Below are positions 26,654 to 35,697 of a stretch of 64,000 bases of DNA, in pieces; positions within the stretch are counted from its first letter, which is position 1; each line of letters opens with the position of its first letter. The translations under genes and the position numbers were made by a program. Origin of the DNA: Aldehydirespirator sp965200005 (GTDB taxonomy: Bacteria > Actinomycetota > Acidimicrobiia > Acidimicrobiales > Aldehydirespiratoraceae); assembly GCA_965200005.1 (NCBI GenBank), contig OZ241331.1, forward strand, positions 868,001 to 932,000, given 5' to 3'. The notes beneath the pieces are model-generated. The model had not been told where the DNA came from. It worked only from the letters and a program-made list of their open reading frames with translations, and made no database searches.

Positions 26654-27661
26654 CTAATGCTGCAAGCCGAACCCCTCAAACCGGTAGCAGTTGAGTCCTT
26701 GATCCCGTACGGCTCGCAACAGCTTCGCAGGACGGTCAATGCTGGCAAGTCCCGCCGCCCCCGGCACTGCGCAGCCCTCAAGCAAATGCAACACCGTGCA
26801 GTTCGCAACGATCGAAGCACCAAGAGCGGGCAGAGCCTTAGCTCCAAACACAACCACCCGGTGCTCGTCGCCTCGCCAGCCTCTTAGTTCAACACGAACC
26901 GCTCCAAGCCGGCCCTCGGGATGCGGTTTACGCATCATCGGTAGCGGCGCGGTGGCGCGATCCCGCCGTGTTGCGGCCATGCGAGCCGTCACCCGATCGA
27001 CATCAGCAAACGCTGGCACTAGTAGCAATGCATCAGGTAGGGCGGCTCGGTAACAGTCATGGCCGCCGACCGGGTCTGGAAACCAGCACAGTTCACGACC
27101 TGATCCACCTGCCCGTCGTGCCCAGCGGCCGTCTCGCCAATCAATCGCCAGACTGCTCAAAGCATGATGGTGCTGGCGGGCACAGCCTGGGCCACCCGTG
27201 CCGACTTTGGCGACGTGAACCTCATCAACATGGTCGAGTTCGGCCGACCCCAAGCGAGCAAGCAAGCAGGTGAGCCCAGGCATGAATCCTGCACCCACCA
27301 CCAACGTCGCGCCCTGCTTGCGCGCCAGAGAGTCAAACGACAGCAGATCGCGAGTTTCGGCGATGTCGTCGCTGGTGGTAACGACATGTGATCCGGCTCG
27401 CAAAGCCCGCCGTGCGATCTCGGCCTGAGTTCCCGAGTTGGTAGCTGCCACGACCACGTCGGTGTTGGGTGGAATGTGTGAGCCTTGAAGGCTGACCACA
27501 TCGGTGCCGAGCACGCGCTTCGCAACACGCAATCGCTCTGAGTCGGTTTCACGAACATGTACTGATGCAACCCGGGAGTCGGCCACGAGTCGCTGGGCGA
27601 TGCGTGTGCCCGTGGCCCCTAGCCCGAATACAACGACCCGGGCAGCCGAGTTGGCATTCAC
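26654..27661 (-). CDS. Saccharopine-dehydrogenase-like NAD(P)-binding oxidoreductase
   Basis: 335 aa. The N-terminal Rossmann fold is clear (VVVFGLGATGTRIAQRL at residues about 9-25, then DVVVAATNSGTQAEIARRALRAGSHVVTTSDD). GAGFMPGLTCLLA resembles the saccharopine dehydrogenase/homospermidine synthase group. The substrate is unknown. The GTG start overlaps the stop of a 50-aa upstream gene by 4 nt (GTGA). Confidence 0.75.
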   Translation of the reverse strand: MNANSAARVVVFGLGATGTRIAQRLVADSRVASVHVRETDSERLRVAKRVLGTDVVSLQGSHIPPNTDVVVAATNSGTQAEIARRALRAGSHVVTTSDDIAETRDLLSFDSLARKQGATLVVGAGFMPGLTCLLARLGSAELDHVDEVHVAKVGTGGPGCARQHHHALSSLAIDWRDGRWARRAGGSGRELCWFPDPVGGHDCYRAALPDALLLVPAFADVDRVTARMAATRRDRATAPLPMMRKPHPEGRLGAVRVELRGWRGDEHRVVVFGAKALPALGASIVANCTVLHLLEGCAVPGAAGLASIDRPAKLLRAVRDQGLNCYRFEGFGLQH

Positions 27662-27810
27662 TTCAGTTCTTCGTCACGCAGTTCGCGCCATCCACCTGTT
27701 TGGGGCGGGACGCCACCGCGTCCACGCACCCGGATCACCGCAGCTACTGCTGCGCCTACAACTACAGCCACGAACGCTCGGCGGATGAAGGTCACGAATC
27801 CTGCGGCCAC
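27658..27810 (-). CDS. Small single-span membrane protein
   Basis: 50 aa, below common length cut-offs. From the GTG at 27810 (GGAGG 4 nt upstream) it reads a short basic start, one hydrophobic span (AFVAVVVGAAVAAVIRV) and a polar tail ending GGWRELRDEELK. Its stop overlaps the next start in GTGA, which supports real coupled translation. It begins 28 nt after tRNA-Ile on the same strand. Function unknown. Confidence 0.6.
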   Translation of the reverse strand: MAAGFVTFIRRAFVAVVVGAAVAAVIRVRGRGGVPPQTGGWRELRDEELK

Positions 27811-27838
27811 AAGGCCTCCGGCGTTGCCAGGTTAGAAG

Positions 27839-27912
<74 letters not shown>

Positions 27913-27977
27913 GGAACGCCCAACGCTAGCCCACGAGCCGGGTTGTGCCACGCCTGATTTAGCAGGCGACAGCGGCC

Positions 27978-28592
27978 CTAGGAGCGAGATTTGCTGGAGC
28001 GTTTGCGATTTGGTGGAGGTGCTGCAACAAGCACCCGGCGCCGGCCTCGCCGAGTTCGAGGCCGAGCTGTTTCTTCTTCGACGACGGTGAGGCGAACCCC
28101 ACCTGTCACGTCGCTAATCAGGTTGAAAAGCACTGCGGCGAGCACAGTGAATGCGCTTCCCGCAACGACTAACACGAGCCCGCCCAGTGCAGCAATACGG
28201 ATTATCTGATCTCCGTTAATCTTGAAACTCTCTAGCGCGAACAGATCAACAACAAAGTTCTCGACGTTGGCGACTAACCCGGAACTAACTGCGAGATTCC
28301 AGAGAGTCACGAGCACGAAGAGCATGATTATCCAGATGCAGAAATAAAAGATTATGGAGACTTTAAGCACTGACCAAGGTTCGACGTGACGTACGAGACG
28401 TCGAACTCTGCGTGCTCGCAGCCGACGTGCTGCCCTCACCTGCCAGGCCCTACCAATAGCCGTCCGAGGCTTCCTTGGTGGCGGACCGCTGAACACTGAA
28501 GCAGCGGAAACTTCTGTTGTTGACGGAGGCAGGTACTCTCCGGTCTCGACGGCCTGCTCGATACCAGTATGTGAACTTGATCTTCTAGCCAT
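27978..28592 (-). CDS. DUF3566-family transmembrane protein
   Basis: 204 aa. The N-terminus is polar and then arginine-rich. Two membrane segments follow (IIFYFCIWIIMLFVLVTLWNLA and IIRIAALGGLVLVVAGSAFTVLAAVLFNLISDVTGG), with a basic C-terminal tail. This domain is found beside gyrA across actinobacteria; its function is unknown. It overlaps the preceding TadE-like gene by 8 nt. Confidence 0.85.
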   Translation of the reverse strand: MARRSSSHTGIEQAVETGEYLPPSTTEVSAASVFSGPPPRKPRTAIGRAWQVRAARRLRARRVRRLVRHVEPWSVLKVSIIFYFCIWIIMLFVLVTLWNLAVSSGLVANVENFVVDLFALESFKINGDQIIRIAALGGLVLVVAGSAFTVLAAVLFNLISDVTGGVRLTVVEEETARPRTRRGRRRVLVAAPPPNRKRSSKSRS

Positions 28593-28974
28593 GCAAACCC
28601 CACTCCGAATGCGAGGGACGCACCCACTGTGTTGTGGCTTCGGCTCGAGCTTGACTCGACGCTCGACCTACTCGTGTTGACACCGTGACCATCACGGTGT
28701 CAACTTCGTTGGCAGGTCGATGCTCGCTAAAGGAAGTCAACGAGCCGCCATTGGCTTCAGCAATTTGAAGTGCAGCGTCGTAGCCATTCACAGCTCCTGC
28801 GAGAGCGGCCGCATCTGCAGCGGTAGATGCTCGAGCACGATCATCTAGTATCTGCCCGACTTCCACAAGCACTAGCAGCGCAGTCGCCGCCAACCCGAGC
28901 ATCAACATCATCGCTGACACAGCCTGACCGCTGTCGGAAGATGCAGCCGCGGTCGCTACACCGGTCTTAGTCAT
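28585..28974 (-). CDS. TadE/TadG-like pseudopilin-type protein
   Basis: 129 aa from the ATG at 28974, which overlaps the gyrA stop by 8 nt; a longer frame to 29007 runs inside gyrA. After a short polar start comes one hydrophobic segment (MMLMLGLAATALLVLVEVGQ) followed by DDRARASTAADAAALAGA, the hallmark of TadE/G-like and Rv3654c-like proteins. No Tad secretion genes are near. It is inserted between gyrA and DUF3566, which are usually adjacent. Confidence 0.65.
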   Translation of the reverse strand: MTKTGVATAAASSDSGQAVSAMMLMLGLAATALLVLVEVGQILDDRARASTAADAAALAGAVNGYDAALQIAEANGGSLTSFSEHRPANEVDTVMVTVSTRVGRASSQARAEATTQWVRPSHSEWGLHG

Positions 28975-31561
28975 CGGAGTGTGTGATCTCCTCAGAGCCC
29001 GCGACACGGCTCGTTACTGCATTCGGATCAGACTCGGACAGGAATTCTGAGTCTTGATCGTCAACCTCTTCGGCTTCTTCTTCATCTTCTGTTACGAGTG
29101 CGACAGCGACAACCTTTTCTCCTTCGTCCGGAGTCATCAACTTGACCCCCGACCCAACCCGGCTCTGCTCTGAGATGGCGGCCACGGGAATCCGGATCAC
29201 TACCCCGCTGCCGGTTACCGCAAGCACCTGATCATCTGGATCCACGACCAGCGTGCCCACGACCTCGCCCTTCTTCTTGACGAGCCTTATCCCGATCACT
29301 CCCTGGGTAGCACGTCCCTTTCTTGGGAACATGTCGATCGGTGTTCGCTTTCCAAACCCGAGACTCGTTACATACAGCAGCGATGACTCAGGGCGAGCAA
29401 TTGCACACGACACGACCGAGTCATTGCGGTGCTTGAACTTGATCCCGATCACGCCACCCGCAATCCGGCCCATTTCGCGCACTTCATCTTGTGAAAACCG
29501 GATTGTCTGACCTAGGCGTGACGACAGCAACACATCGTTCACGCCGTCCGTCGGTACCACTGCAACCAACTCGTCGCCGTAACGCAACTTGATGGCAATC
29601 AAGCCATATCGGCGTGAGGAGTCGTAAGCGTTGAACTTGGTGCGTTTCACCCGGCCTTTGGCTGTACAGAAGAGTAGGTAGCGGTTCGTCTCGTAGTCGC
29701 GTGTGTCAATCACGGCCTGAATGTGTTCACCTGCCTGCAACGAGAGCAGATTCACAATTGAAGTGCCACGTGCCGTGCGGCTCGCAACCGGTATCTCGTG
29801 CGCTTTAAGCCTGTATACCCGACCACGATTACTGAAGAACAACAAATACGAGTGCGCTGTCGTGTGGATCAGATGCGTGACGGTGTCAGCATCCTTTAGC
29901 TTGGTGCCTGCGACACCTCGGCCACCTCGACCCTGCAAACGGAACTCATCAGCTTGCACGGTCTTGACATAGCCAGACGCCGACATGGTGAATATGAGAT
30001 CTTCGTCATCGATGAGATCTTCGATGACGAGTTCACCCGGATCGATCTCAATCCGGGAACGCCTTTGAACTGCGAACTTCCGTGAGATCTCCAGCAGTTC
30101 CTCACGGATCAGCATTCTCAAGCGGAACTCGTCGGCAAGCAATGCTTGGAGTTCAGCAATCAATTCACGCTTCGCAGCCGCCTCTTGTTCAAGCGTTTCA
30201 CGACCGAGTCTCGTCAGTCGTGACAACGTCATGTCGAGGATGTGATTGGCCTGGATCTCAGTGAACTCGAACGGTTCAGCCCTTAGTGCTGAGCGCGCCG
30301 ACGCCGTGTCAGCAGACGCTCGGATCAGGGCAATGATCTCATCGATTACATCAAGTGCTCGTAGCAGCCCTTCAACAATGTGCAGTCGCGCCAGAGCAGT
30401 CTCAAGGCGATACTGCGTACGGCGCGTTACAACTTCGATCTGATGCTTGACGTAGGCAACAAGAGCATCACGCAATGTCAACGTCCGTGGCACACCATCA
30501 ACGAGCGCCACCATGTTCATAGCGAAATTCGACTGCAGCGGCGTATACTTCCAAAGATTGTTCAGCACAACCTCTGGGTTTGCGTCACGCTTCAGTTTGA
30601 TCACGAAGCGAGTGTCATCACCGGATGATTCATCGTTGATATCAGCAATGCCATCAAGCTCACGCGCGTTGACTAGGTCAGCGATCTTGCGCGCTACCGA
30701 ACTTGCCGAAATCTGATACGGGAGTGCCTTCGCCACAAGGTAGGTCCGGCCCTGAATCTCCTCTGTAGAGATCTCGGCTCGCATCTTCACCGAGCCTCGA
30801 CCGGTCAGGTAAGCCGTCTCAAAACCTGCTCGACCGAGAATACGGCCGCCGGTGGGAAAGTCAGGCCCCGACACACAGGTCAGCAGATCCTTGATACCTG
30901 CTTCGGGGTCCTCAAGAAGCAATACCACCGCATCGATTACTTCACCGAGGTTGTGGGGTGGGATGTTCGTAGCCATCCCCACTGCGATTCCCTGACTACC
31001 GTTCACCAGCAGATTCGGTAACCGTGCCGGCAGTACCGACGGTTCGATGAAATCGCCTGAATAATTGTCTATGAAGTCGACGGTTTGCTCGCCGATGTCA
31101 GCAAGCATCGACATGGCAAGTGCGTCAAGCCGGCACTCGGTGTAGCGGGCCGCAGCTGGTGGGTCTTCCTGGGATCCGTAGTTGCCGTGGAAGTCAATCA
31201 GTGGGTGTTGCAACGAGAATGGCTGTGCCATGCGCGCTAGAGCGTCATAAATGGCAGAGTCCCCATGAGGGTGAAACCGTGCCATCACGTCTCCAACGAC
31301 ACGGGCGCACTTGACATAGCCCCGATCGGGACGGAATCCCTGGTCAAACATTGACCACAGGATCCTGCGGTGGACTGGCTTTAGACCATCACGAGCGTCG
31401 GGGAGAGCCCTCGAGATGATGACCGACATTGCGTAATCCAGAAACGAGCTCTCCATCTCGTCTTGGATTTCCACGGGGCGGACACCAGGAGTCTCTTCGA
31501 CATCCTCAGCATGAGCTGGAGCAATTGGTCTTGGTGTTAAGTCAGGTCCTAAGTCGCTCAT
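28967..31561 (-). CDS. gyrA: DNA gyrase subunit A
   Basis: 864 aa. It carries the breakage-reunion core with the catalytic tyrosine in AARYTECRL. The quinolone-resistance region reads HPHGDSAIYD, with the serine and aspartate of the susceptible form. The C-terminal beta-pinwheel includes the GyrA box QGRGGRG. The last 45 residues are strongly acidic (DEEEAEEVDDQDSE), longer and more acidic than many orthologs. It lies 18 nt downstream of gyrB on the same strand. Confidence 0.97.
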   Translation of the reverse strand: MSDLGPDLTPRPIAPAHAEDVEETPGVRPVEIQDEMESSFLDYAMSVIISRALPDARDGLKPVHRRILWSMFDQGFRPDRGYVKCARVVGDVMARFHPHGDSAIYDALARMAQPFSLQHPLIDFHGNYGSQEDPPAAARYTECRLDALAMSMLADIGEQTVDFIDNYSGDFIEPSVLPARLPNLLVNGSQGIAVGMATNIPPHNLGEVIDAVVLLLEDPEAGIKDLLTCVSGPDFPTGGRILGRAGFETAYLTGRGSVKMRAEISTEEIQGRTYLVAKALPYQISASSVARKIADLVNARELDGIADINDESSGDDTRFVIKLKRDANPEVVLNNLWKYTPLQSNFAMNMVALVDGVPRTLTLRDALVAYVKHQIEVVTRRTQYRLETALARLHIVEGLLRALDVIDEIIALIRASADTASARSALRAEPFEFTEIQANHILDMTLSRLTRLGRETLEQEAAAKRELIAELQALLADEFRLRMLIREELLEISRKFAVQRRSRIEIDPGELVIEDLIDDEDLIFTMSASGYVKTVQADEFRLQGRGGRGVAGTKLKDADTVTHLIHTTAHSYLLFFSNRGRVYRLKAHEIPVASRTARGTSIVNLLSLQAGEHIQAVIDTRDYETNRYLLFCTAKGRVKRTKFNAYDSSRRYGLIAIKLRYGDELVAVVPTDGVNDVLLSSRLGQTIRFSQDEVREMGRIAGGVIGIKFKHRNDSVVSCAIARPESSLLYVTSLGFGKRTPIDMFPRKGRATQGVIGIRLVKKKGEVVGTLVVDPDDQVLAVTGSGVVIRIPVAAISEQSRVGSGVKLMTPDEGEKVVAVALVTEDEEEAEEVDDQDSEFLSESDPNAVTSRVAGSEEITHSDD

Positions 31562-31579
31562 GACCGTCGTGCAGTGCGC

Positions 31580-33700
31580 TCAGAAGTCAAGATTGCGAAC
31601 CTCGCGAGCGTTCCTGACGATGAAGTTCTTGCGCTGCTCAACGTCATCACCCATCAAGATGGAGATGACGTCATCAGCAATAGCTGCCTGTTCCACAGAG
31701 ACACGCAACAGACTTCGAGAGCCCGGATCCATGGTCGTGGTCCGAAGCTCTTGCCAGTCCATCTCGCCCAAACCCTTGAGTCTCTGAAACTCACGCTTGT
31801 GTTTGGGCCGCTCCCGTAGAAACGAATCCTTGGCAGCATCGTCGAGCAAGTACACCGTCTTTAAGTTTGAGATTTTGGTGGAATACAACGGTGGCTGAGC
31901 CACGTAGACATATCCCGCTTCCACTAACGGGCGCATCTGCCGGTAAAAGAAAGTCAATAGCAGCGTTCTAATGTGACTACCGTCGACATCGGCATCAGCA
32001 AGAACGATTACTTTGTGATAGCGCGCCTTGTCAACATTGAATCCATCGGAGTAACCCCGATAACTCCGCATCGGTCTGGATCCGTTTGTTCGACCATTGC
32101 TGCCGGTGTCACTAGATGACTCATCATCTTCCGGGATGTCGGCATCACCTATCCCTGCACCGATCGCGGCTGTGAGTGCCTTGATCTCGTTGTTCTTGAG
32201 CATTCGATCAATACGGGCACGCTCTACATTCAGAATCTTGCCGCGAATCGGTAACACTGCCTGAGTTTCGGGATTGCGAGCACGCACCGCCGAACCACCC
32301 GCTGAGTCACCCTCCACAATGAAGAGCTCTCGCCTGGCAGCATCCCGAGACGAGCAGTCCTTGAGTTTGTCAGGCATGCCTGCACCATCAAGCAGAGACT
32401 TTGATCGAACCTCCAAACGGACACGAGCTGCCGCTTCTCGCGCTACTGAAGCAGCGATACCTTTGGCGACAATCTTCTTTGACTCCACAGGATGCTCTTC
32501 AAGCCACTCTGCAAGTCTTGAATTAGTTACGCGCTCTACGAATGAACGCATAGACATGTTGCCTAGCTTGCCCTTAGTCTGACCCTCAAACTGGGGATTA
32601 CCAATCCGGACACTGACTATGGCTGTCAATCCTTCACGGATGTCTTCACCGTGAAGGTTCTCTGCCTTCTCTTTTAGGATTCCCTTCTCTCGTGCATAAC
32701 GATTAACAGTGCGGGTAAGCGCCGAGCGAAAACCCTGTTCATGCATCCCGCCATCAATGGTCGCAATACCGTTTGCGAAGCTGTGTATACCATCGGTGTT
32801 GAAACCCATACTCCACTGGAATGCAACTTCAACCTCGTGCGGGTTGTCCTCAATGACTTCTGAATCGGCGTAGTGTCCTACAGCATCAAAGAGACTCGAC
32901 TTTGACTGATTGAGACGGCGCACATAATCGACGATGCCACCGTTGTATTGGTAGCACTTCCACTGGGCTTGTTCCTTTTCAAGATCACGCAGATCACGTA
33001 CACAGATCTCAAGACCACGGTTGAGGAAAGCCATCATCTCGAGGCGTTCGATGACGGTCTGGTAACGGAATCTGACGTCATCAAGAACTGTGTCGTCAGG
33101 CCAGAAACGAATCGTCGTACCGGTGCGATCGAAGGCGCCGAGTTCGTGTCTCGACTCAAGCGGTCGCTCTGGTTCGCCGCCGTTGACGAAGCTCATGCTG
33201 TGGCACTTGCCAGAGCGGTAGATCTTGGCTTCGAGTCTGCTGGACAAGGCGTTGACGACCGAGATCCCAACACCGTGGAGACCGCCGGAGATCTTGTATC
33301 CGTGTCCCCCGAACTTGGCCCCAGCGTGCAATCGTGTCAGGACTAGCTCGGCAGCGGACAGCCCGTCGTATTCGGCACGCACGCCCACGGGGATGCCCCT
33401 GCCGTTGTCGGAGATCTCACAGGAGCCGTCGGCGTGGAGGGTTACCTCGATCCGGGTGCAGAACCCTGCCATTGCCTCGTCAACGGAGTTGTCGACAACT
33501 TCCCAGACGAGGTGATGTAGCCCGGTCGGACCAGTGGACCCGATGTACATGCCGGGTCTGCGGCGCACGGCCTCAAGTCCCTCAAGTACTTTGATGTCGC
33601 GGGCGCCATAGGAGGCGCTGCCCACAGAAGACACGTTCTGTTCGTGAGCCCCTTGCTCATCGTCTAGCGCGGCGCCCAGCATGGTCGCCGATTCTACCAC
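31580..33700 (-). CDS. gyrB: DNA gyrase subunit B
   Basis: 706 aa. The GHKL ATPase is clear (EVVDNSVDEAMAG, DNGRGIPV, GGLHGVGISVVNALS). The Toprim segment has EGDSAGGSA and DADVDGSHIRTLLL, and the protein ends in the conserved RNFIVRNA. An insertion rich in Asp/Ser (DDESSSDTGSNGR) precedes the Toprim aspartates. The start may be GTG at 33700 or ATG at 33682; neither has a clear ribosome-binding site. Confidence 0.97.
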   Translation of the reverse strand: MVESATMLGAALDDEQGAHEQNVSSVGSASYGARDIKVLEGLEAVRRRPGMYIGSTGPTGLHHLVWEVVDNSVDEAMAGFCTRIEVTLHADGSCEISDNGRGIPVGVRAEYDGLSAAELVLTRLHAGAKFGGHGYKISGGLHGVGISVVNALSSRLEAKIYRSGKCHSMSFVNGGEPERPLESRHELGAFDRTGTTIRFWPDDTVLDDVRFRYQTVIERLEMMAFLNRGLEICVRDLRDLEKEQAQWKCYQYNGGIVDYVRRLNQSKSSLFDAVGHYADSEVIEDNPHEVEVAFQWSMGFNTDGIHSFANGIATIDGGMHEQGFRSALTRTVNRYAREKGILKEKAENLHGEDIREGLTAIVSVRIGNPQFEGQTKGKLGNMSMRSFVERVTNSRLAEWLEEHPVESKKIVAKGIAASVAREAAARVRLEVRSKSLLDGAGMPDKLKDCSSRDAARRELFIVEGDSAGGSAVRARNPETQAVLPIRGKILNVERARIDRMLKNNEIKALTAAIGAGIGDADIPEDDESSSDTGSNGRTNGSRPMRSYRGYSDGFNVDKARYHKVIVLADADVDGSHIRTLLLTFFYRQMRPLVEAGYVYVAQPPLYSTKISNLKTVYLLDDAAKDSFLRERPKHKREFQRLKGLGEMDWQELRTTTMDPGSRSLLRVSVEQAAIADDVISILMGDDVEQRKNFIVRNAREVRNLDF

Positions 33701-33792
33701 CGCGCCGCGCTAAACGGGCAGAGCTGGCCTCTCGAATATCGAGATCTGATACCCCAAATCAACCGGAGCCTACTAAGACAATAGGCCTCGAC

Positions 33793-34175
33793 TCAGTGAA
33801 TGTATTGACGCGTCGGTCGTATCCTCAAAATAACCCGCTCAGATTGAACTTGATTGGCGTAGTTCTCTCCGGTGTATTTGCGTGCAAGTGTGTCGATGTG
33901 AGAGCGAGCTTCGTCACCCTTGATGTAACCACCCACTGTACCCCTTACCTCGACATAAGAGTAGGGGTTGTTGGCATCCCACACGGTGACAGTAACGGTC
34001 GAATTAACAACTGTATTGCGGCATTTGGCCCTGTGTATCTCGGTATTGTGAACAGTTCATTGTCGTCACAGTCCACCCACATTATGTGAGTCTGAGGCTG
34101 ACCGTTCGGGAATAGTGTTGTGAGAGCAGCGTAATTCGCTGCTTGGCATAACCGCTTAACCTTCGGATTTAGCAT
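33793..34175 (-). pseudogene. PPOX-class (pyridoxamine-5-phosphate-oxidase-like) protein, frameshifted
   Basis: The N-terminal half (from 34175) reads NYAALTTLFPNGQPQTHIMWVD, typical of PPOX-class F420- or flavin-binding proteins. The C-terminal half (to 33793) reads NPYSYVEVRGTVGG and HIDTLARKYTGE, the rest of the same family. The halves are in different frames. They join at about 34047-34050, where one missing base would restore LF-x-NTEIHRAK. The whole is 383 nt, one short of 128 codons. Either a real inactivation or a sequencing/assembly error. Confidence 0.75.
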
Positions 34176-34225
34176 TGGACACTCCTCCTTGTCTCATCGA
34201 ATATTCACTCAAGCAATGACTTCCA

Positions 34226-34534
34226 CTAACTAAAATCTGGTACTACCCGCACGACCATTGATTCAACACGGTTAGATCCACATGTATCGTTGATTCGATT
34301 CACGATCGTGCTACTTAACCAACCTATCTCGCTTGCCCACATTGGGTCTGACGCTGCTACGACGAGACGGCCGCTATCAAGCGAGATCGGTTTGCAGTGG
34401 CGCGCTGCTGCTGGGCCCACAATCTGATCCCAGCATCCAAACACGGTGAACAACACATCACTCGATGGCGCATTGAATGTACCTAGAAGCACATCTAGGG
34501 CTTCGCCTAGCCGTCGTGGTCCGGGATCGTTCAC
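34226..34534 (-). CDS. DUF721 / DciA-like protein
   Basis: 102 aa. RLGEALDVLLG, FGCWDQIVGPAAARHCKPISLDSGRLVVAASDPMWASEIGWL and the terminal VVRVVP match DUF721, the family that includes the helicase loader DciA. It follows recF with a 4-nt overlap, the same place as in mycobacteria. If it acts as DciA, it would load the DnaB encoded at 57.5 kb. Confidence 0.85.
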   Translation of the reverse strand: MNDPGPRRLGEALDVLLGTFNAPSSDVLFTVFGCWDQIVGPAAARHCKPISLDSGRLVVAASDPMWASEIGWLSSTIVNRINDTCGSNRVESMVVRVVPDFS

Positions 34535-35616
34535 GGCTGATCCACAGCGAGTTTGCCTTGCTCGACAAGGATCCTGCGTTGTGGTGCGATCCCAACAGGA
34601 AGTTCGCCGGCCGCGGTGATGATTTTCTGACCCTCGGGCAATGCCTCGATCAAAGCTGTTGCTCGCGCAGCATCCAACTCAGAAAAGACATCATCCAACA
34701 ACAGCACAGGATGCACGTTTCGACTGCGCCTTACCACAGCATCGACGGAGAGGCGCATCGCCAGCGTCATCGAACGCTGCTCACCCTGTGAAGCATGAGT
34801 GCGCGCCGGTAAGCCATTGATCCACAACGACACGTCGTCACGATGAGGGCCGACCGTAGTCACACCGCGACGCAGATCGGTGTCACGTGCGTCAAGCAGC
34901 GCTTGCTGCAGCGGTCCAGATCCCCATGACGACACGTATTTGATGCCTGCGGATCCCTCCTGGCCGCTGACACACGCATAGCTGGAAGCCAGATCGTCGT
35001 GCATGACTTCGATAAGAGCCATCCGGCGCTTACGCAGTTCATCTCCAACGGCCGCGAGCCTTGAGTCCCACACGTCAAGTGTGACCGAGATATCAACACT
35101 GATGCGTCCGCCGGCTTGGCGCAACAGGGCGTTTCGCTGGCGCAAGATCTTGTCGAGATCACTCCTTAACCCGGCGCTGCTAGGACGCACCGCACTAAGT
35201 GCTGTGTCGATCCAGCGACGCCGTCCAGCGGGTTCGCCCTTGACTAATGCCAGGTCATCGGGAGCGAACACTGTCACGTTGAGCGCCTCAGAAAGATCTA
35301 TTCGGGTTGCGCGTTGACCGTTAATGGTTGATCGGTTGGGTCGCCGCCTTGCTATTTCTACATCGATCAGCAGATCCCGGCCCGTGTCATGAAGCGCTTG
35401 ACAACGGATCAAGCCAACATCTGCACCGTGACGTATCAGAGCTGCGTCGCTGGCTCCTCGAAGTGATCCAGCACCAGCAGCTACGCAGATCGACTCAAGA
35501 AGATTGGTCTTACCCTGACCATTTGCGCCGATTACTGCGGTGAGTCCTTTACCAAAGGCTACCTCTGCAACCGTATATGAACGAAAATCAACTAACCGAA
35601 GCGAAGTTACTTGCAT
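34531..35616 (-). CDS. recF: DNA replication and repair protein RecF
   Basis: 361 aa from the ATG at 35616; an in-frame start at 35637 adds 7 residues. It has Walker A GANGQGKTNLLE, the RR-WID segment (GRRRWIDTALS), the signature SQGEQRSMTLAMRL and Walker B LLLDDVFSELD. This SMC-like ATPase loads RecA on gapped DNA. It sits between dnaN and the DUF721 gene, all on the minus strand. Confidence 0.95.
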   Translation of the reverse strand: MQVTSLRLVDFRSYTVAEVAFGKGLTAVIGANGQGKTNLLESICVAAGAGSLRGASDAALIRHGADVGLIRCQALHDTGRDLLIDVEIARRRPNRSTINGQRATRIDLSEALNVTVFAPDDLALVKGEPAGRRRWIDTALSAVRPSSAGLRSDLDKILRQRNALLRQAGGRISVDISVTLDVWDSRLAAVGDELRKRRMALIEVMHDDLASSYACVSGQEGSAGIKYVSSWGSGPLQQALLDARDTDLRRGVTTVGPHRDDVSLWINGLPARTHASQGEQRSMTLAMRLSVDAVVRRSRNVHPVLLLDDVFSELDAARATALIEALPEGQKIITAAGELPVGIAPQRRILVEQGKLAVDQP

Positions 35617-35697
35617 GACTGGGCATGCAACACGCACCTAGGCCCACTGCAGGTGCAGACCCTCACTGCGGTTCTAGATCGATTGTTCAGTGAGGCG

